Origin: Salminus brasiliensis
Lineage: Eukaryota > Chordata > Actinopteri > Characiformes > Bryconidae
Assembly (NCBI RefSeq): GCF_030463535.1
Contig: NC_132878.1
Coordinates: 98,574,266 to 98,638,265, forward strand
Length of the DNA stretch: 64,000 nucleotides
Reading direction: 5' to 3'
Shown one piece after another: positions 36,027 through 47,515 of the stretch. Position 1 is the stretch's first letter. Every line of letters starts with the position of its first letter. The notes below the pieces were generated by a model that was not told where the DNA came from, did no database searches, and worked only from the letters and a program-made list of their open reading frames with translations. The position numbers and the translations under genes were made by a program.

Positions 36027-36323
36027 ACTGAGCAGCAGCATTAACACAGTCATCATTAACAGGGGATGTCTGTGTGTGATCATAATATTTACAATATTGG
36101 TGCTGTATGCAAATGAGCCCCAGTAACCAATCACAGTGCTGTATTGTGTGCTGTGATCATCCTGGCCGAGGTATCGGTCAGTGTTTTGATGACTAAAGTG
36201 TTTTACTGGCAGATTATCCAGGCCTGCAACAGGGACAGTCATTAGGTCTACTTACACATATGTACATGTACACAGTAAAGGACGTGTACATACACACTCA
36301 GCGTTCCCTTTAACCTGCTCCTG

Positions 36324-36376
<53 letters not shown>

Positions 36377-38028
36377 AGTCTGCAGCGCTGTATGGAACTG
36401 TGGTCACTGTGCGTTTGTGTTGAGTACCAGTTTATTGAGCTCAGCCTGGAGGTCCTTCTTCTCCATGTAGATTCCTCGATAAGCACTAAAGGCTTTGTTC
36501 ATGTACTGCGGTCCTTCAGAGGGCGGAGCTTCAGGTCTAAACAGCTGAACACAAGTTAACACACTCAGCTATCGAGTTCATCTCCTCAGTAAAACACTGA
36601 TATCAGAATACACACTAATAATATCACTCCTACAGAAAGTGGTGGAGGTTCTCCATCACTGTGTTCATCATTAGAACATCTCCAAAGTTCTCCTCATGGA
36701 GTCTAGTGTTATTTAGAGTTCTCCTCATGGAGTCTAGTATTATTTAGAGTTCTCCTCATGGAGTCTAGTATTATTTAGAGTTCTCCTCATGGAGTCTAGT
36801 GTTATTTAGAGTTCTCCTCAGATCAACACCTGGTTTGGTGGTAAATCAGGGCTTAATGATGGTAAATCAGGTGAGCTGCTGCTGCTGCTGCTGATGGAGG
36901 TGAACACATCCTCCACGCTGTGCTGGCTGGACTGGGGGGCGTCCAGGAGAACCCTGGAGGAACCGAGCTCTGTTCTTCAGACTAGCTCACCGACAAGATC
37001 AGAATGAGAAGCTCTTGTTTCTCCTTTCTACTGGATTTATGTTCAGCTGCTTTATCTGTTCTGAGGAGATCTGGAGCTTCTGCAGTAAAAACCCTCTCAC
37101 TGTAGAGACGGGGGGTTAAAGTGATTGGATCAGCAGACTAAAACCTCTGAACACTACTGAGCCAAAACATTATGACCCCTCCCAGATGAAGGCAATAGTG
37201 TAGATGTGGTTCTGGGTCTGGGTTCTGAACAGTTGGTTCTCGTAGTCTACGTGTTGGATGAGGAGAAATGGGCAGCGTGAAGACCTGGGACACCAGGAGC
37301 GACCAACTACCAACCTGAGGAGGCTATCCCGCCTGGGCAGAACTGACCATGTCTCAACACATGGTGCAGCACCCCCTGCTGTGTGTGGAGCTGCGTAACT
37401 GCAGAACGGTCAGAGTGCCCATGCTGACCCCTGTCCACCGTCCCCTACAATGGACACGCGAGCGTCAGGACTGGACCTTGGAGTGATGGAAGAAGGTAGT
37501 CTGGTCACCTCCCAGCTTACAGACCTTAAGGGATCTGCTGGAAGGTGCTGGAGTCAGATACCATAGATACCACCCACAGGTCTATAGAGGGAGCGGTTTT
37601 GGCAACACATGGAGGAACCTCATTATATATTATTATATAACCTATATTATATAACCTCATTGTATATTACATGGCTAAAAGGAGGCTGCACCTGTGGCTG
37701 CACCTGTGGCTGCACCTGTGGCTGCACCTGTGGCTGCACCTGTGGCTACACCTGTGGCTACACCTGAGGCTGCACCTGAGGCTACACCTGAGGCTACACC
37801 TGAGATCCTCCTGACCTTGTCCTCCAGCTGTTTGACGCGTTTGCGCAGCAGGGTGTTCTCTCTCTCCGTGTCCCGCAGGCGCTTCTTTATGTCCTCGTAC
37901 GCCGTCACCAGAGCGAAGTGAGACGCCACCGACTCGTCCCCCGAACACGCGGCCACCGGACTCTCCGCCACGTACGCGGTCTCATGCTTCAGGATGCAGA
38001 TATCGTCGTCCACCAGCGGCGACTCCAT
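31030..38028 (-). CDS. azi2: AZI2/NAP1, TBK1-binding adaptor (7 coding exons, 373 aa)
   Basis: Coding exons in transcript order are 38028-37816, 36544-36428, 35964-35865, 35078-34936, 34172-34108, 33728-33598 and 31382-31030 (1,122 nt including TAG). All are GT-AG with matching phases. The N-terminus MESPLVDDDICILKHE, the block DESVASHFALVTAYEDIKKR (residues 31-50), and a C-terminal SLEDGSWSIPS stretch match vertebrate AZI2. Residues 40-200 are coiled-coil-like. Exon 6 (from residue 213, SRAYEEVCSEMSRLHSLV) corresponds to the TBK1/IKK-epsilon binding region. In mammals the protein is a cytosolic adaptor that promotes TBK1 activation, IRF3 signalling and selective autophagy. Human AZI2 is about 392 aa, so this is near full length. 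Exons 1, 3 and 4 lie beside long GT tracts. It is tail-to-tail with cmc1. Identity is very secure; the exon 5 boundaries are the least conserved. Confidence 0.93.
31400..31585. repeat. 33-bp minisatellite, GCCCCGCCCATTCAGCC family
   Basis: About 5 units (CAGTTTAGCCCCGCCCATTC, CAGCCTACAG) lie in azi2 intron 6 just upstream of the last coding exon's acceptor. Same family as 26160-26350 and 61130-62240. Confidence 0.85.
31590..32155. other. azi2 intron 6, unique sequence
   Basis: After a short AAT run (31585-31612), the rest is non-repetitive with CpG-containing stretches (31800-32110). It is possibly constrained noncoding sequence, but no exon is recognised. Confidence 0.3.
32155..32290 (+). 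repeat. Dispersed 135-bp repeat, copy 1 (second at 59607-59745)
   Basis: GGTGGAGGGATACATG through GCATTAGTTCAGATTCTC and a CAT triplet run is nearly identical to 59607-59745 in the same orientation. No coding capacity; family unknown. Confidence 0.8.
32420..32722 (-). mobile_element. tRNA-derived SINE (second family)
   Basis: On the minus strand the element begins with an A-box region (GAGGCAGCGGTTAGAGCGCC, near 32700-32718) and a B box GGTTCGATTCCC (32662-32673). It continues through GCTGCCACTGTTGGGCCCTT and ends near CAGTACTGTAATTCTTC. This layout is a common fish SINE. It lies in azi2 intron 6. Confidence 0.8.
32748..32806. repeat. (TA)n microsatellite
   Basis: About 28 TA dinucleotides directly follow the SINE. 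Confidence 0.95.
32810..33530. other. azi2 intron 6, AT-rich, no feature seen
   Basis: AT-rich non-repetitive sequence without a recognised gene or element. Confidence 0.4.
33536..33592. repeat. azi2: (TG)n microsatellite adjoining azi2 exon 6 donor
   Basis: About 28 TG units on the + strand end 6 bp from the exon 6 boundary (33598). On the transcribed sense strand this is (AC)n directly after GTCAGT. Confidence 0.95.
34461..34620 (-). repeat. Dispersed repeat, copy 2 (inverted relative to 300-545)
   Basis: The reverse complement matches copy 1 closely, including the GTTCTCCTCCTGCAGCTCCA block. The flanking sequence is different except for the shared CAGCTGTACACATGCATTTC-type segment. Confidence 0.7.
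34893..34931. repeat. azi2: (CA)n tract touching azi2 exon 4 donor
   Basis: On the sense (minus) strand the donor GTGAG runs directly into (TG)n, beginning at position +5 or +6 of the intron. Together with the tract on the acceptor side, exon 4 is bracketed by UG repeats. Confidence 0.95.
35083..35161. repeat. azi2: (CA)n tract touching azi2 exon 4 acceptor
   Basis: About 39 CA units; on the sense strand (GT)n replaces the usual polypyrimidine tract, ending GTGTGCGCAG at the exon boundary (35078). A further (CA)n lies at 35231-35277. Confidence 0.95.
35290..35860. other. azi2 intron 3, AT-rich spacer
   Basis: It holds a CAT run (35552-35567) and a TTA/ATT run (35706-35733). No other feature was recognised. 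Confidence 0.4.
35971..36025. repeat. azi2: (CA)n tract beside azi2 exon 3 acceptor
   Basis: On the sense strand a (GT)27 tract ends in GTTGTAG at the exon 3 boundary (35964). A (GT)n on the + strand also occurs at 36327-36375. Confidence 0.95.
36690..36825. repeat. Short 33-bp tandem repeat, about 4 copies
   Basis: Units GTTCTCCTCATGGAGTCTAG plus TATTATTTAGA are tandem in azi2 intron 1. Confidence 0.9.
36825..37680. other. azi2 intron 1, mixed sequence
   Basis: Mixed sequence with a CTG run (36879-36892). The stretch 37150-37600 (AAACATTATGACCCCTCCCA, ATGGTGCAGCACCCCCTGCT) resembles a degenerate interspersed repeat, but I could not assign it. No exon recognised. Confidence 0.35.
37680..37806. 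repeat. azi2: 12-bp repeat next to azi2 exon 1 donor
   Basis: About ten units of GGCTGCACCTGT or GGCTACACCTGA lie within 10 bp of the coding exon 1 donor (37816). On the sense strand each unit contains CAGGTG, a potential splice donor. Confidence 0.95.
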
Positions 38029-38043
38029 ACTGGAACTGACACT

Positions 38044-38048
<5 letters not shown>

Positions 38049-38090
<42 letters not shown>
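38049..38090. repeat. azi2: (CA)n upstream of azi2 coding exon 1 acceptor
   Basis: On the sense strand (GT)n is followed by CAGTGTCAGTTCCAG and the exon boundary at 38029, one base before the ATG. Confidence 0.95.
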
Positions 38091-38093
<3 letters not shown>

Positions 38094-38113
38094 TTTATTT
38101 ATATATTTAAATA

Positions 38114-38395
38114 CACTACATGTCCAAAGGTTTGTGGACAGCACTTCTAATGAATGCATTCAGCTATTTTTAGAGAAGTACTGCCAATAGAATAGGACTC
38201 TCTGGAGCAGATCAACATCATGACCCTATCGGCTCCATGCTGCCTAATGCCAGGCGTGGGCTAGAGGGGTATAAAGCCCCCCAGCATTGAGGAGCTGTGG
38301 AGCAGTGGAAGAACTGTGTTCTCTGGAATGATGGTGGAGGAGCTCCATCCAGTACTCTATCCAGGATGGGATGAGTTGGGGGAGTTGGGGGAAAA
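38114..38395 (+). mobile_element. MITE-like repeat in azi2 5' intron
   Basis: It starts CACTACATGTCCAAAGGTTT, carries the family's GGCTCCATGCTGCCTAATGC and GGGGTATAAAGCCCCCCAG, and ends in degenerated sequence near 38395. It shows the 5' terminus missing from several other copies. Confidence 0.75.
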
Positions 38396-40000
38396 TCTCT
38401 CCATCAATACTTTATGAGCTAGGATTGATCAAACACATTCAGACCATGCCCCCTTTTACTGTTATCCACGCCTATCTAAAGGTAGCACACGCTTACTTTT
38501 AATCTATAGACCACGCCCACATATCTAGAACATGCCCACCTCAAATGAAACATCTTATGAACCACAAGCACACTTCTATAATCATAAGCCACTCCCACGT
38601 TTTAGCATATAGCATACACCCACATAACAGTCAGCCACTCCCATTTCCAAATTAGGCCACATAAACTGCAGTGTGGACTGTAAACACCAAGCTACAAAGA
38701 TCTGATGTGCAGCAGTCGGAGACTCATTATTATTATTATTATTATTATACATAAATGTATAATTTATAAATTAGATACATTTAGAATAAATATAAATAGA
38801 TAAATTACATAATTAGGGTTTTTATACATGAATCATGACTGGATACTTTAAACATGTGTTTTTATAAAGAATAATAAGCTTTTTAAATACATAAGAGTTT
38901 ATCTATTACTTACATCTCTACATATTTCAATACATAAATGACATTACAGTAAGTGTTTTAATACACAAATGACTTAATTATCCATTAATTACATAAACTA
39001 CATTGCATTAAGCGCTTTAAATAAATTACATTTAGCATTTTATTAATTCACAATATGACAATAAGCTATCTAAATAAAGCTACATTACAATATTTATCCA
39101 AAAATGTCTTACCAATAAGTGTTTTGTGCATAAAATAAAGGCATCATGCTTGGATACTTAAATATTACATATAAACAACACTACTTTAAATACATTACAA
39201 CAAGTGTTTTTATCCAGGAATTACTTAATTATACATTAATTACATGAACTACATTACGCTAAGCAATTTAAATGAATGACATCACAGTGTTTATAAATAA
39301 ATGACATGACAGTAAGCTAATCTAAATAAATCACTTTATAATATTTATCCATAAATTAATCACCAATAAGTCTTTTGTGCGTAAAATGACATTAAAATAA
39401 GGGTTTTATGCACACGTCTCATCTATACTCGATATTTTAATAAGAATGTGTCATTTCAATCTGTTTTATTTAATAAATAAATAAATAAATATCATTAGTT
39501 TAACCTATTTATATATTTAAATGACATTATAATAAGTGTTTTATACAGGAGTTACATTACAGTCAGCTATCTGACTAAATAAAGGACCACACTGAGCTTC
39601 TGGAGCCTCGTTAGTCCTGATTAACTGGATGCAGTAAAGGATAGACCTCTGTTTCTCCGACAGTCTGGAGTTCAGAGGTTTAAGCCTCCTAAACCAACGA
39701 GACTGCAGCGCTGCTTTCACTTTACACTGACCAGGTCTGCGCTCCTCTCTGCTTCCTCACTGGTTCTCCTCTGGGTTCTCCAACCTGCTGGATCCACAAC
39801 AGCCTCTAAAACTACAGGGTAAGCCTGAGGGTCAGAAACGCACCTGTCTAACGCTGGGGTTGAAGATTCCTCCTGACCCGGGACGGTAATCTGACCTGCC
39901 TGAGCCTCAGAGTGGCCTCCTGCTGTCAGAAGCGAAAGAGAAAGTACTGCTGCTACAGCATTTCACATAAAGACGGAAACAGCCTGCTGAACCATCTCTG

Positions 40001-40051
<51 letters not shown>

Positions 40052-40085
40052 CTGCAACCCTGCTCAGCCACATCAGCAGCTGCAG
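38395..40085. other. azi2 5' intron, AT-rich, with dispersed TTACAT motifs
   Basis: A very AT-rich stretch with loosely repeated ATAAATGACATTA motifs (38750-39560) may be an old degenerate tandem repeat. A (CA)n occurs at 40003-40048. No coding exon was recognised. Confidence 0.4.
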
Positions 40086-40860
40086 GACAGAGAGAGGGGG
40101 GGGGGGGGGGTATAAATAAAGTGTATAAATAATGCATTAATAAACATTTATCATTATTTAATGGGTTAAATTAGATCACACAGAGGCTGAGAGAGAGCAG
40201 GAACCAGCTGAAACACACAGACAGTCAGCTAGGCCTGCAAATGACAGAGCAGAGGGAAAGAATCTGAGGAATATTTCAGGCTGAGTACCAAACGCCTCGC
40301 TGAGCCCTACTTAGTGCACTACGTAGGTCGGGAAAACCGTGGATTCGACACAGTGGAACAGTGCGGCACAGCAGTCACAAAAGAGCCATTTGATATTTAC
40401 TAAGATGCGCACATGTCCGGACTGGATCTAAGTGCAGAAGCCCGAGTTAATGACTCACCAAGTGCACTAGATAGGCAGGTAGGAGGCATTTGAGATCGAG
40501 CCGTAACGTCCACCAGCATAGCGTGGCTAGAGGGGACGTTCGCGTGAATGTAAAAGCGAAAACAGCTGGAATGGAGGATAAATGAGCCCAGTTAGACAAG
40601 CGATGAGCAGAGAGGGAGAATAAAGGAGGTAAACGAAGAAGAGAAGAGCGGCAGGGGGAGAAGTGAGGGAGGAAGTGAGGGGAGAGTCCGAGGACAGGGC
40701 TAGCGGCGGGGGGGGGGGGGGGGGGGGAGTGTGTGTGTGTGTGTGTGTGTGAAGGGTTAGAAGAGGTTCAGCTGATGAAGATGATGAAGAAGAAGCAGAG
40801 GAGGAAGAGGAGGAGGAAGAGGAGGAGGAGAAGCTGCTCGGGGTGTTTGGAGGACTTACC
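40085..40860. other. azi2 5' intron near first exon
   Basis: Includes a G13 run (about 40097-40110), a longer G run plus (GT)n at 40709-40752, and a purine (GAAGAG) tract at 40785-40830. The rest is unique; no exon recognised. Confidence 0.4.
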
Positions 40861-41050
40861 GAGAGCCTCACTACAGAACACGCAGCTCTGCTACAGCAGC
40901 GACCATCCCAGGAGTCCGGCTGCAATCGACTGGGTGTGAAAGCCCCGCGCGGTGCCTCTGTTCTTCTGGAAAATCCGCAGAAACAACAAAAACACACAAA
41001 ACCCAGAACAGCGGACATAAACACACACCCGGAAACACGTCATCGCCCAG
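40860..41050 (-). other. azi2: Probable noncoding first exon of azi2
   Basis: A strong donor on the minus strand (CTCTCG/GTAAGT, boundary at 40860) closes a CpG-containing, non-repetitive segment 2.8 kb upstream of the coding start. The coding exon itself begins with an acceptor just before its ATG (TTCCAG/T at 38029), so an upstream noncoding exon is required. The 5' limit near 41050 is a guess based on the promoter-like motifs beyond it. Confidence 0.5.
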
Positions 41051-41105
41051 GTGATGGGGATGACGACGCAACCACTTCCGGCAGGAGCTCGAGCGGAGTG
41101 GCGGC
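41036..41105 (-). promoter_or_regulatory. azi2: Candidate azi2 promoter with ETS and CRE-like motifs
   Basis: On the minus strand there is an ETS-family core CCGGAAGT (41074-41081) and an ATF/CREB-like ATGACGT (41037-41043) in CpG-bearing sequence, with no TATA box. This is the usual look of a TATA-less housekeeping promoter. The location fits the donor at 40860. It is motif evidence only. Confidence 0.4.
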
Positions 41106-41110
41106 TAACG

Positions 41111-41144
41111 TTAAACAAACAAACAAACAAACAAACAAACAAAC
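41111..41144. repeat. (AAAC)n microsatellite
   Basis: About eight AAAC units upstream of the azi2 promoter region. Confidence 0.9.
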
Positions 41145-41264
41145 ACATAAACAAGCAAGTAATAACGAATAAAACACGAATAACTGCAGTTTAATCAGTC
41201 CTCATTATCTGTGCCGGCTCTTAATACACAAACACACCACAGCTAAACTGTTAGCTAAAATAAC

Positions 41265-41535
41265 AGCTCAGACTGGTCAGACTGGTCAGACAGCTCAGAC
41301 TGGTCAGACTGGTCAAACAGCTCAGACTGGTCAGACTGGTCAGACTGGTCAAACAGCTCAGACTGGTCAGACTGGTCAAACAGCTTAGACTGGTCAGACA
41401 GCTCAGACTGGTCAGACTGGTCAAACAGCTCAGACTGGTCAGACTGGTCAAACTGGTCAAACAGCTCAGACTGGTCAAACAGCTCAGACTGGTCAAACAG
41501 CTCAGACTGGTCAGACTGGTCAGACTGGTTGACCA
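41265..41535. repeat. Short-unit minisatellite (CAGACTGGT / CAAACAGCT)
   Basis: 9-10 bp units TCAGACTGG and TCAAACAGC alternate for 270 bp, and the motif returns at 42533-42590. Open frames on the minus strand (DQSELF type) come from the array. Confidence 0.95.
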
Positions 41536-42640
41536 GCATGACCAGCATGGGGCGCGTGCTCGTTTGGGTTTGATGGTTTAGGTGGTTTCCCTGCAGACTG
41601 ACCAAGCGTATTTAACCAGCATGTCGATTACGGCCATCGTGGTTGACCTGTATGACCAGCATGACCACTATGACCACTATGACCAAGTTAGTCGGCCAGC
41701 ATGACCCTCATGATTACACTGGTCCACCAGCATGTCGATCAAGACCATGGTGACCAAGCTGGTCAGTGACCAGCACAACCATGATGGTTGACTAGCATGT
41801 CGATCAAGACCAAGGTTGACCAGTATGGATAATGTTAGTAACTAGCACCACCAGCATGAGCAGCCTGACCATGCTGGTCTACCAGTATGACCATCATGAC
41901 CAAGTTGGTTGACGATCATGACTAAGAACGACCAAGGTGGTTGACACACATGTTGATCATGACCGGTCTGGTTGACCAGCATGTCGATCAAGACCAAGGT
42001 TGACCAGTATGGCAAACGTGATAGACCAGCATCACTAGCATGACCAGCTTTACCATGCTGGTCAGCGACCAGCACAACCATGATGGTTGACCGGCATGAC
42101 TAGCATAATCATAACCATGACCAGAATGAGTTGACCAGCATGACCCTCATAAATACACTGGTCCACCAGCATGTCAATGAAGACCCTGGTGGTTGACCAG
42201 CATGACCAGCATTACCCAATATACCCAACCAGTATGGCTAACGTGATTGACCAGCACAACCAGCCAGACCACACTGGTCAACCGGCTTGACCCTCATGAC
42301 CATGCTGGCTCTCCATTTTGACCACCATGACCGAGTTGGTCAGCAAACAGCTCAACCAAGGTGGTTGACCAGCCTGTCGATCATATCCATGGTGGTTAAC
42401 CGGCTTGTCTGGCATAACCATCATGACCAAGTTAGCTGACCAGAATGACCCTCATGATCAGACTGGTCCACCGGTATGGCCTAACTGACCAGCTGGATAA
42501 CCAGCCCAGCTCAAGGTTTAAAGGGAGTTTGACTCAGACTGGTCAGACTGGTCAAACAGCTCAGACTGGTCAAACAGCTCAGACTGGGAGTTTGACGGTC
42601 TATCAGATCTACCAGCATGACCAACTGCTAGTTGCTAGGT
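41535..42640. repeat. Degenerate GACCAGCATGACC repeat
   Basis: Highly diverged units containing TTGACCAGCATG, ATCAAGACCAAGGT and ACCATCATGACCAAG cover 1.1 kb with no fixed period (about 40-60 bp). It appears to be an old array related to the adjacent CAGACTGGTC units. Confidence 0.8.
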
Positions 42641-42850
42641 GGCTGCCATGATATTCCTGGTAGATGCTATGGTGTTGCTAAATTGTTGCTAGATAACTGC
42701 TATAGTGTTGCTAAGGGGTTGCTAGGTATTGCTAGATGGTTGCTTGGCAGGTGCTGTTGTTTTCCAGGGTGGTTCCCATATGATTACTAGGTAGTTGCTA
42801 TGGTGTTGCTAAGTTGTAGTGAGATGGTTGCTATAGTTGTCCTGGCTGGT
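42640..42850. repeat. TTGCTAGGTGGTTGCTATGG-type degenerate repeat
   Basis: Irregular units of GTTGCTA(A/G) with GGT; this is a widespread theme in fish intergenic DNA. Confidence 0.75.
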
Positions 42851-42994
42851 TGCTGTGGAGAGTCCTGAGTCCAGTAATTTAACCTAAAGGAAAATAAAGG
42901 GTTCGATCAGGTAGAACGAAGAGCTAGCAGAAGCTCTACACAGTGTGGTGCAGGTGGGCTCGTACAGCTGTGGCTTAAACTGAAGGTGGAGCTC

Positions 42995-43870
42995 TATCAT
43001 GAGTCTTCAGCATCTGCTGAATTATTCAGTATCCACTATGAATTATTCAGTATCCACTATGAATTGTTCAGTATGTATTATAAATTATTCAGTATCCACT
43101 ATGAATTATTCAGTATCTACTATGAATTGTTCAGTATCAACTAAAAAGTATTCACTATCCACTATGGAGTGTTCAGTATGTATTATAAATTATTCAGTAT
43201 CCACTATGAATTATTCAGTATCCACTATGAATTATTCACTATCCACTATGGAGTGTTCAGTATGTATTATAAATTATTCAGTATCTACTATGAATTATTC
43301 AGTATCTACTATAAATGATTCAGTATCCACTATGAATTATTCAGTATCCACTATGAATTGTTCAGTATCCACTATGAATTATTCAGTATCTACTATGAAT
43401 TATTCAGTATCCACTATAAATTATTCAGTATCAACTAAAAAGTATTCACTATCCACTATGGAGTGTTCAGTATGTATTATAAATTATTCAGTATCTACTA
43501 TGAATTATTCAGTATCTACTATAAATGATTCAGTATCCACTATGAATTATTCAGTATCTACTATGAACTGTTCAGTATCTACTATAAATGATTCAGTATC
43601 CACTATTAATTATTCAGTATCTACTATGAATTGTTCAGTATCCACTATGAATTATTCAGTATCTACTATGACTGATTCAGTATCTACTATGAATTATTCA
43701 GTATCTACTATAAAGTACTCAGTATCCAGTATGAATTATTCAGTATCTACTATAAAGTACTCAGTATCCAGTATGAAGTATTCAGTATCTACTATAAAGT
43801 ACTCAGTATCCAGTATGAAGTATTCAGTATCCAGTATGAAGTATTCAGTATCCAGTATGAGTGGCCTGTA
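42995..43870. repeat. 21-bp minisatellite (TATTCAGTATCCACTATG)
   Basis: About 41 units of 21 bp read as SVSTMNY in one frame for 290 codons without stops; there is no other coding evidence. The same family is at 51265-51715 and, more diverged, at 17650-19440. Confidence 0.95.
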
Positions 43871-44084
43871 ATCCACTATTAAGGATAATCTGAGGATTTC
43901 AGAGTTTGCAGTTATTCCGTGTGCAGCCTCTAAAACCAGCCAGTAGATGGAGCTCTTCCACAAAGTTCAATCAGTCTACAGTGCAGGATCTCCTCCCCCT
44001 CCTCCTTACTGGGACTTATTGTATTTAGGCTTTTTACAGGAAATGTTGTCACAGAGCAGCTTTACAGAGATCCGGGTCCCTTCC

Positions 44085-47000
44085 ACACCTCACCCTCCAC
44101 TCTTTACTCTTCACCCTCCACTCTCTACTCTCTACTCTTCACCCTCCACTCTCCACTCTCTACTCTTCACACCTCACCCTCCACTCTTTACTCTTCACCC
44201 TCCACTCTCTACTCTCTACTCTTCACCCTCCACTCTCTACTCTCTACTCTCCACTCTTCACCCTCCACTCTCTACTCTCTACTCTTCACCCTCCACTCTT
44301 TACTCTTCACCCTCCACTCTCTACTCTCTACTCTCCACTCTTCACCCTCCACTCTCTACTCTCCACTCTTCACCCTCCACTCTCTACTCTCTACTCTTCA
44401 CCCTCCACTCTCCACTCTCTACTCTTCACCCTCCACTCTCCACTCTCTACTCTTCACCCCTCACCCTCCACTCTTTACTCTTCACTCCTCACCCTCCACT
44501 CTTTACTCTTCACTCCTCACCCTCCACTCTTTACTCTTCACCTTCCACTCACCACTCCACACCCTCCACCCACCACACTCAACACTTCACCCTCCACTCA
44601 CTACTCACAACTCAACACCCACCACTCTCCACTCACAACCTCACCCCCCACCCTCCACTCTTACTCTTCACACCTCACCCTCCACTCTTAACTCACACCT
44701 CACCCACCACACTTAACTCACCACCCCACACTCCACTCCTCACCCTCCACCCTCCACTCTCCACTCTTCACCCTCCACTCTCTACTCTCTACTCTTCACC
44801 TCCACTCTCCACTCTCTACTCTTCACCCCTCACCCTCCACTCTTTACTCTTCACCCCTCACCCTCCACTCTTTACTCTTCACCCCTCACCCTCCACTCTT
44901 TACTCTTCACCCTCCACTCTTCACCCTCCACTCTTACTCTTCACCCCTCACCCTCCACTCTTTACTCTTCACCTTCCACTCTTCACCCTCCACCCCTCAC
45001 CCTCCACTCTCTACTCTTCACCCTCCACTCTCTACTCTCTACTCTTCACCCTCCACTCTCCACTCTCTACTCTTCACCCCCACCCTTCACCCTTCACCCT
45101 CCACCCTCTACTCTTCACCCTTCACCCTCCACTCTCTACTCTTCACCCTCCACTCTTCACCTTCCACTCTTCACCCTCCACTCTTCACCCTCCACTCTCT
45201 ACTCTTCACCCTCCACTCTCTACTCTCTACTCTTCACCCTCCACTCTCCACTCTTCACCCTCCACTCTCTACTCTCTACTCTTCACCCTCCACTCTCCAC
45301 TCTCTACTCTTCACCCCTCACCCTCCACTCTTTACTCTTCACCTTCCACTCTTCACCCTCCACTCTCTACTCTTCACCCCTCACCCTCCACTCTTACTCT
45401 TCACCCTCCACTCTTCACCCTCCACTCTTTACTCTTCACCCTCACCCTCCACTCTCTACTCTTCACCCTCCACCCTCCACTCTCTACTCTTCACCCCTCA
45501 CCCTCCACTCTCTACTCTTCACCCTCCACCCTCCACTCTCTACTCTTCACCCCTCACCCTCCACTCTCTACTCTTCACCCTCCACCCGTCACTCTCTACT
45601 CTTCACCCTCCACTCTTCACCCTCCACTCTTTACTCTTCACCTTCCACTCTTCACCCTCCACTCTTCACCTTCCACTCTCTACTCTTCACCCTCCACTCT
45701 TCACCTTCCACTCTTACTCTTCACCTTCCACTCTTCACCCTCCACTCTTCACCTTCCATTCTTTACTCTTCACCTTCCACTCTTCACCCTCCACTCTTCA
45801 CCCTCCACTCTTCACCTTCCACTCTTCACCTTCCACTCCTCACCCTCCACTCTCTACTCTTCACCTTCCACTCTTCACCCTTCACTTTTCACCTTCACTT
45901 TTCACCTTCACTTTTCACCTTCTACTCCTCACCCTCCACTCTCTACTCTTCACCTTCCACTCTTCACCCTTCACTTTTCACCTTCACTTTTCACCTTCCA
46001 CTCTCTACTCTTCACCTTCCACTCTTCACCCTTCACTTTTCACCTTCACATTTCACCTTCACTTTTCACCTTCCACTCCTCACCCTCCACTCTCTACTCT
46101 TCACCTTCCACTCTTCACCCTCCACTCTTCACCTTCCACTCCTCACCCTCCACTCTTTACTCTTCACCTTCCACTCTTCACCCTCCACTCTTCACCTTCC
46201 ACTCCTCACCCTCCACTCTTTACTCTTCACCTTCCACTCTTCACCCTTCACTTTTCACCTTCACTTTTCACCTTCACTTTCACCTTCACTTTTCACCTTC
46301 CACTTCTCACCCTCCACTCTCTACTCTTCACCCTTCACTTTTCACCTTCACTTTTCACCTTCACTTTTCACCTTCCACTCCTCACCCATCACTCTTTACT
46401 CTTCACCCCTCACCCTTCACCCTTCACCCTCCACCCTCTACTCTTCACCCTTCACCCTCCACTCTCTGCTCTTCACCCTTCACCCTCTACTCTTCACCCT
46501 TCACCCTTCACCCTCCACTCTCTACTCTTCACCCTTCACCCTTCACCCTCCACTCTCTACTCTTCACCCTTCACCCTCCACTCTCTACTCTTCACTCTTC
46601 ACCCTCCACTCTCTACTCTTCACCCTTCACCCTCCACTCTTCACCCTTCACCCTCCACTCTCTACTCTTCACCCTTCACCCTCCACTCTTCACCCTTCAC
46701 CCTCCACTCTCTACTCTTCACCCTTCACCCTCTACTCTTCACCCTTCACCCTTCACCCTCCACTCTCTACTCTTCACCCTTCACCCTCCACTCTCTACTC
46801 TTCACCCTTCACTCTCTACTCTTCACTCTTCACCCTCCACTCTCTACTCTTCACCCTTCACCCTCCACTCTCTACTCTTCACTCTTCACCCTCCACTCTC
46901 TACTCTTCACCCTTCACCCTCCACTCTCTACTCTTCACCCTTCACCCTTCACCCTCACCTCTCTACTCTTCACCCTTCACCCTCCACTCTTCACCCTTCA

Positions 47001-47515
47001 CCCTCCACTCTTCACCCCTCACCCTTCACCCTTCACCCTCCACTCTTTACTCTTCACCCTTCACCCTCCACTCTCTACTCTTCACCCTTCACCCTCCACC
47101 CTCTACTCTTCACCCTTCACCCTCCACTCTCTACTCTTCACCCTTCACCTCCACTCTTCACCCTTCACCCTCCACTCTCTACTCTTCACCCTTCACCCTC
47201 TACTCTTCACCCTTCACCCTTCACCCTCCACTCTCTACTCTTCACCCTTCACCCTCCACTCTCTACTCTTCACCCTTCACTCTCTACTCTTCACTCTTCA
47301 CCCTCCACTCTCTACTCTTCACCCTTCACCCTTCACTCTCTACTCTTCACTCTTCACCCTCCACTCTCTACTCTTCACCCTTCACCCTCCACTCTCTACT
47401 CTTCACCCTTCACCCTTCACCCTCTACTCTTCACCCTCCACCCTCCACTCTCCACTCTCTACTCTTCACCCTTCACCCTCCACCCTCCACCCTTCACTCT
47501 CACACTCAGAGTTAT
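44085..47515. repeat. 3.4-kb heptamer-based array almost free of G
   Basis: Heptamers CACCCTC, CACTCTC, TACTCTT and CACCCTT in varying order make 3.4 kb of C/T-rich sequence with A at each unit start and almost no G. Because TAA, TAG and TGA cannot arise from these heptamers, a 1,199-codon frame is open; it is not a gene. Higher-order blocks (for example around 46660 and 47220) recur nearly identically. Confidence 0.95.

Noticed and set aside
42999-43871. 290-codon SVSTMNY repeat protein
   Set aside because: 21-bp minisatellite, also present in an intron and elsewhere; no coding context.
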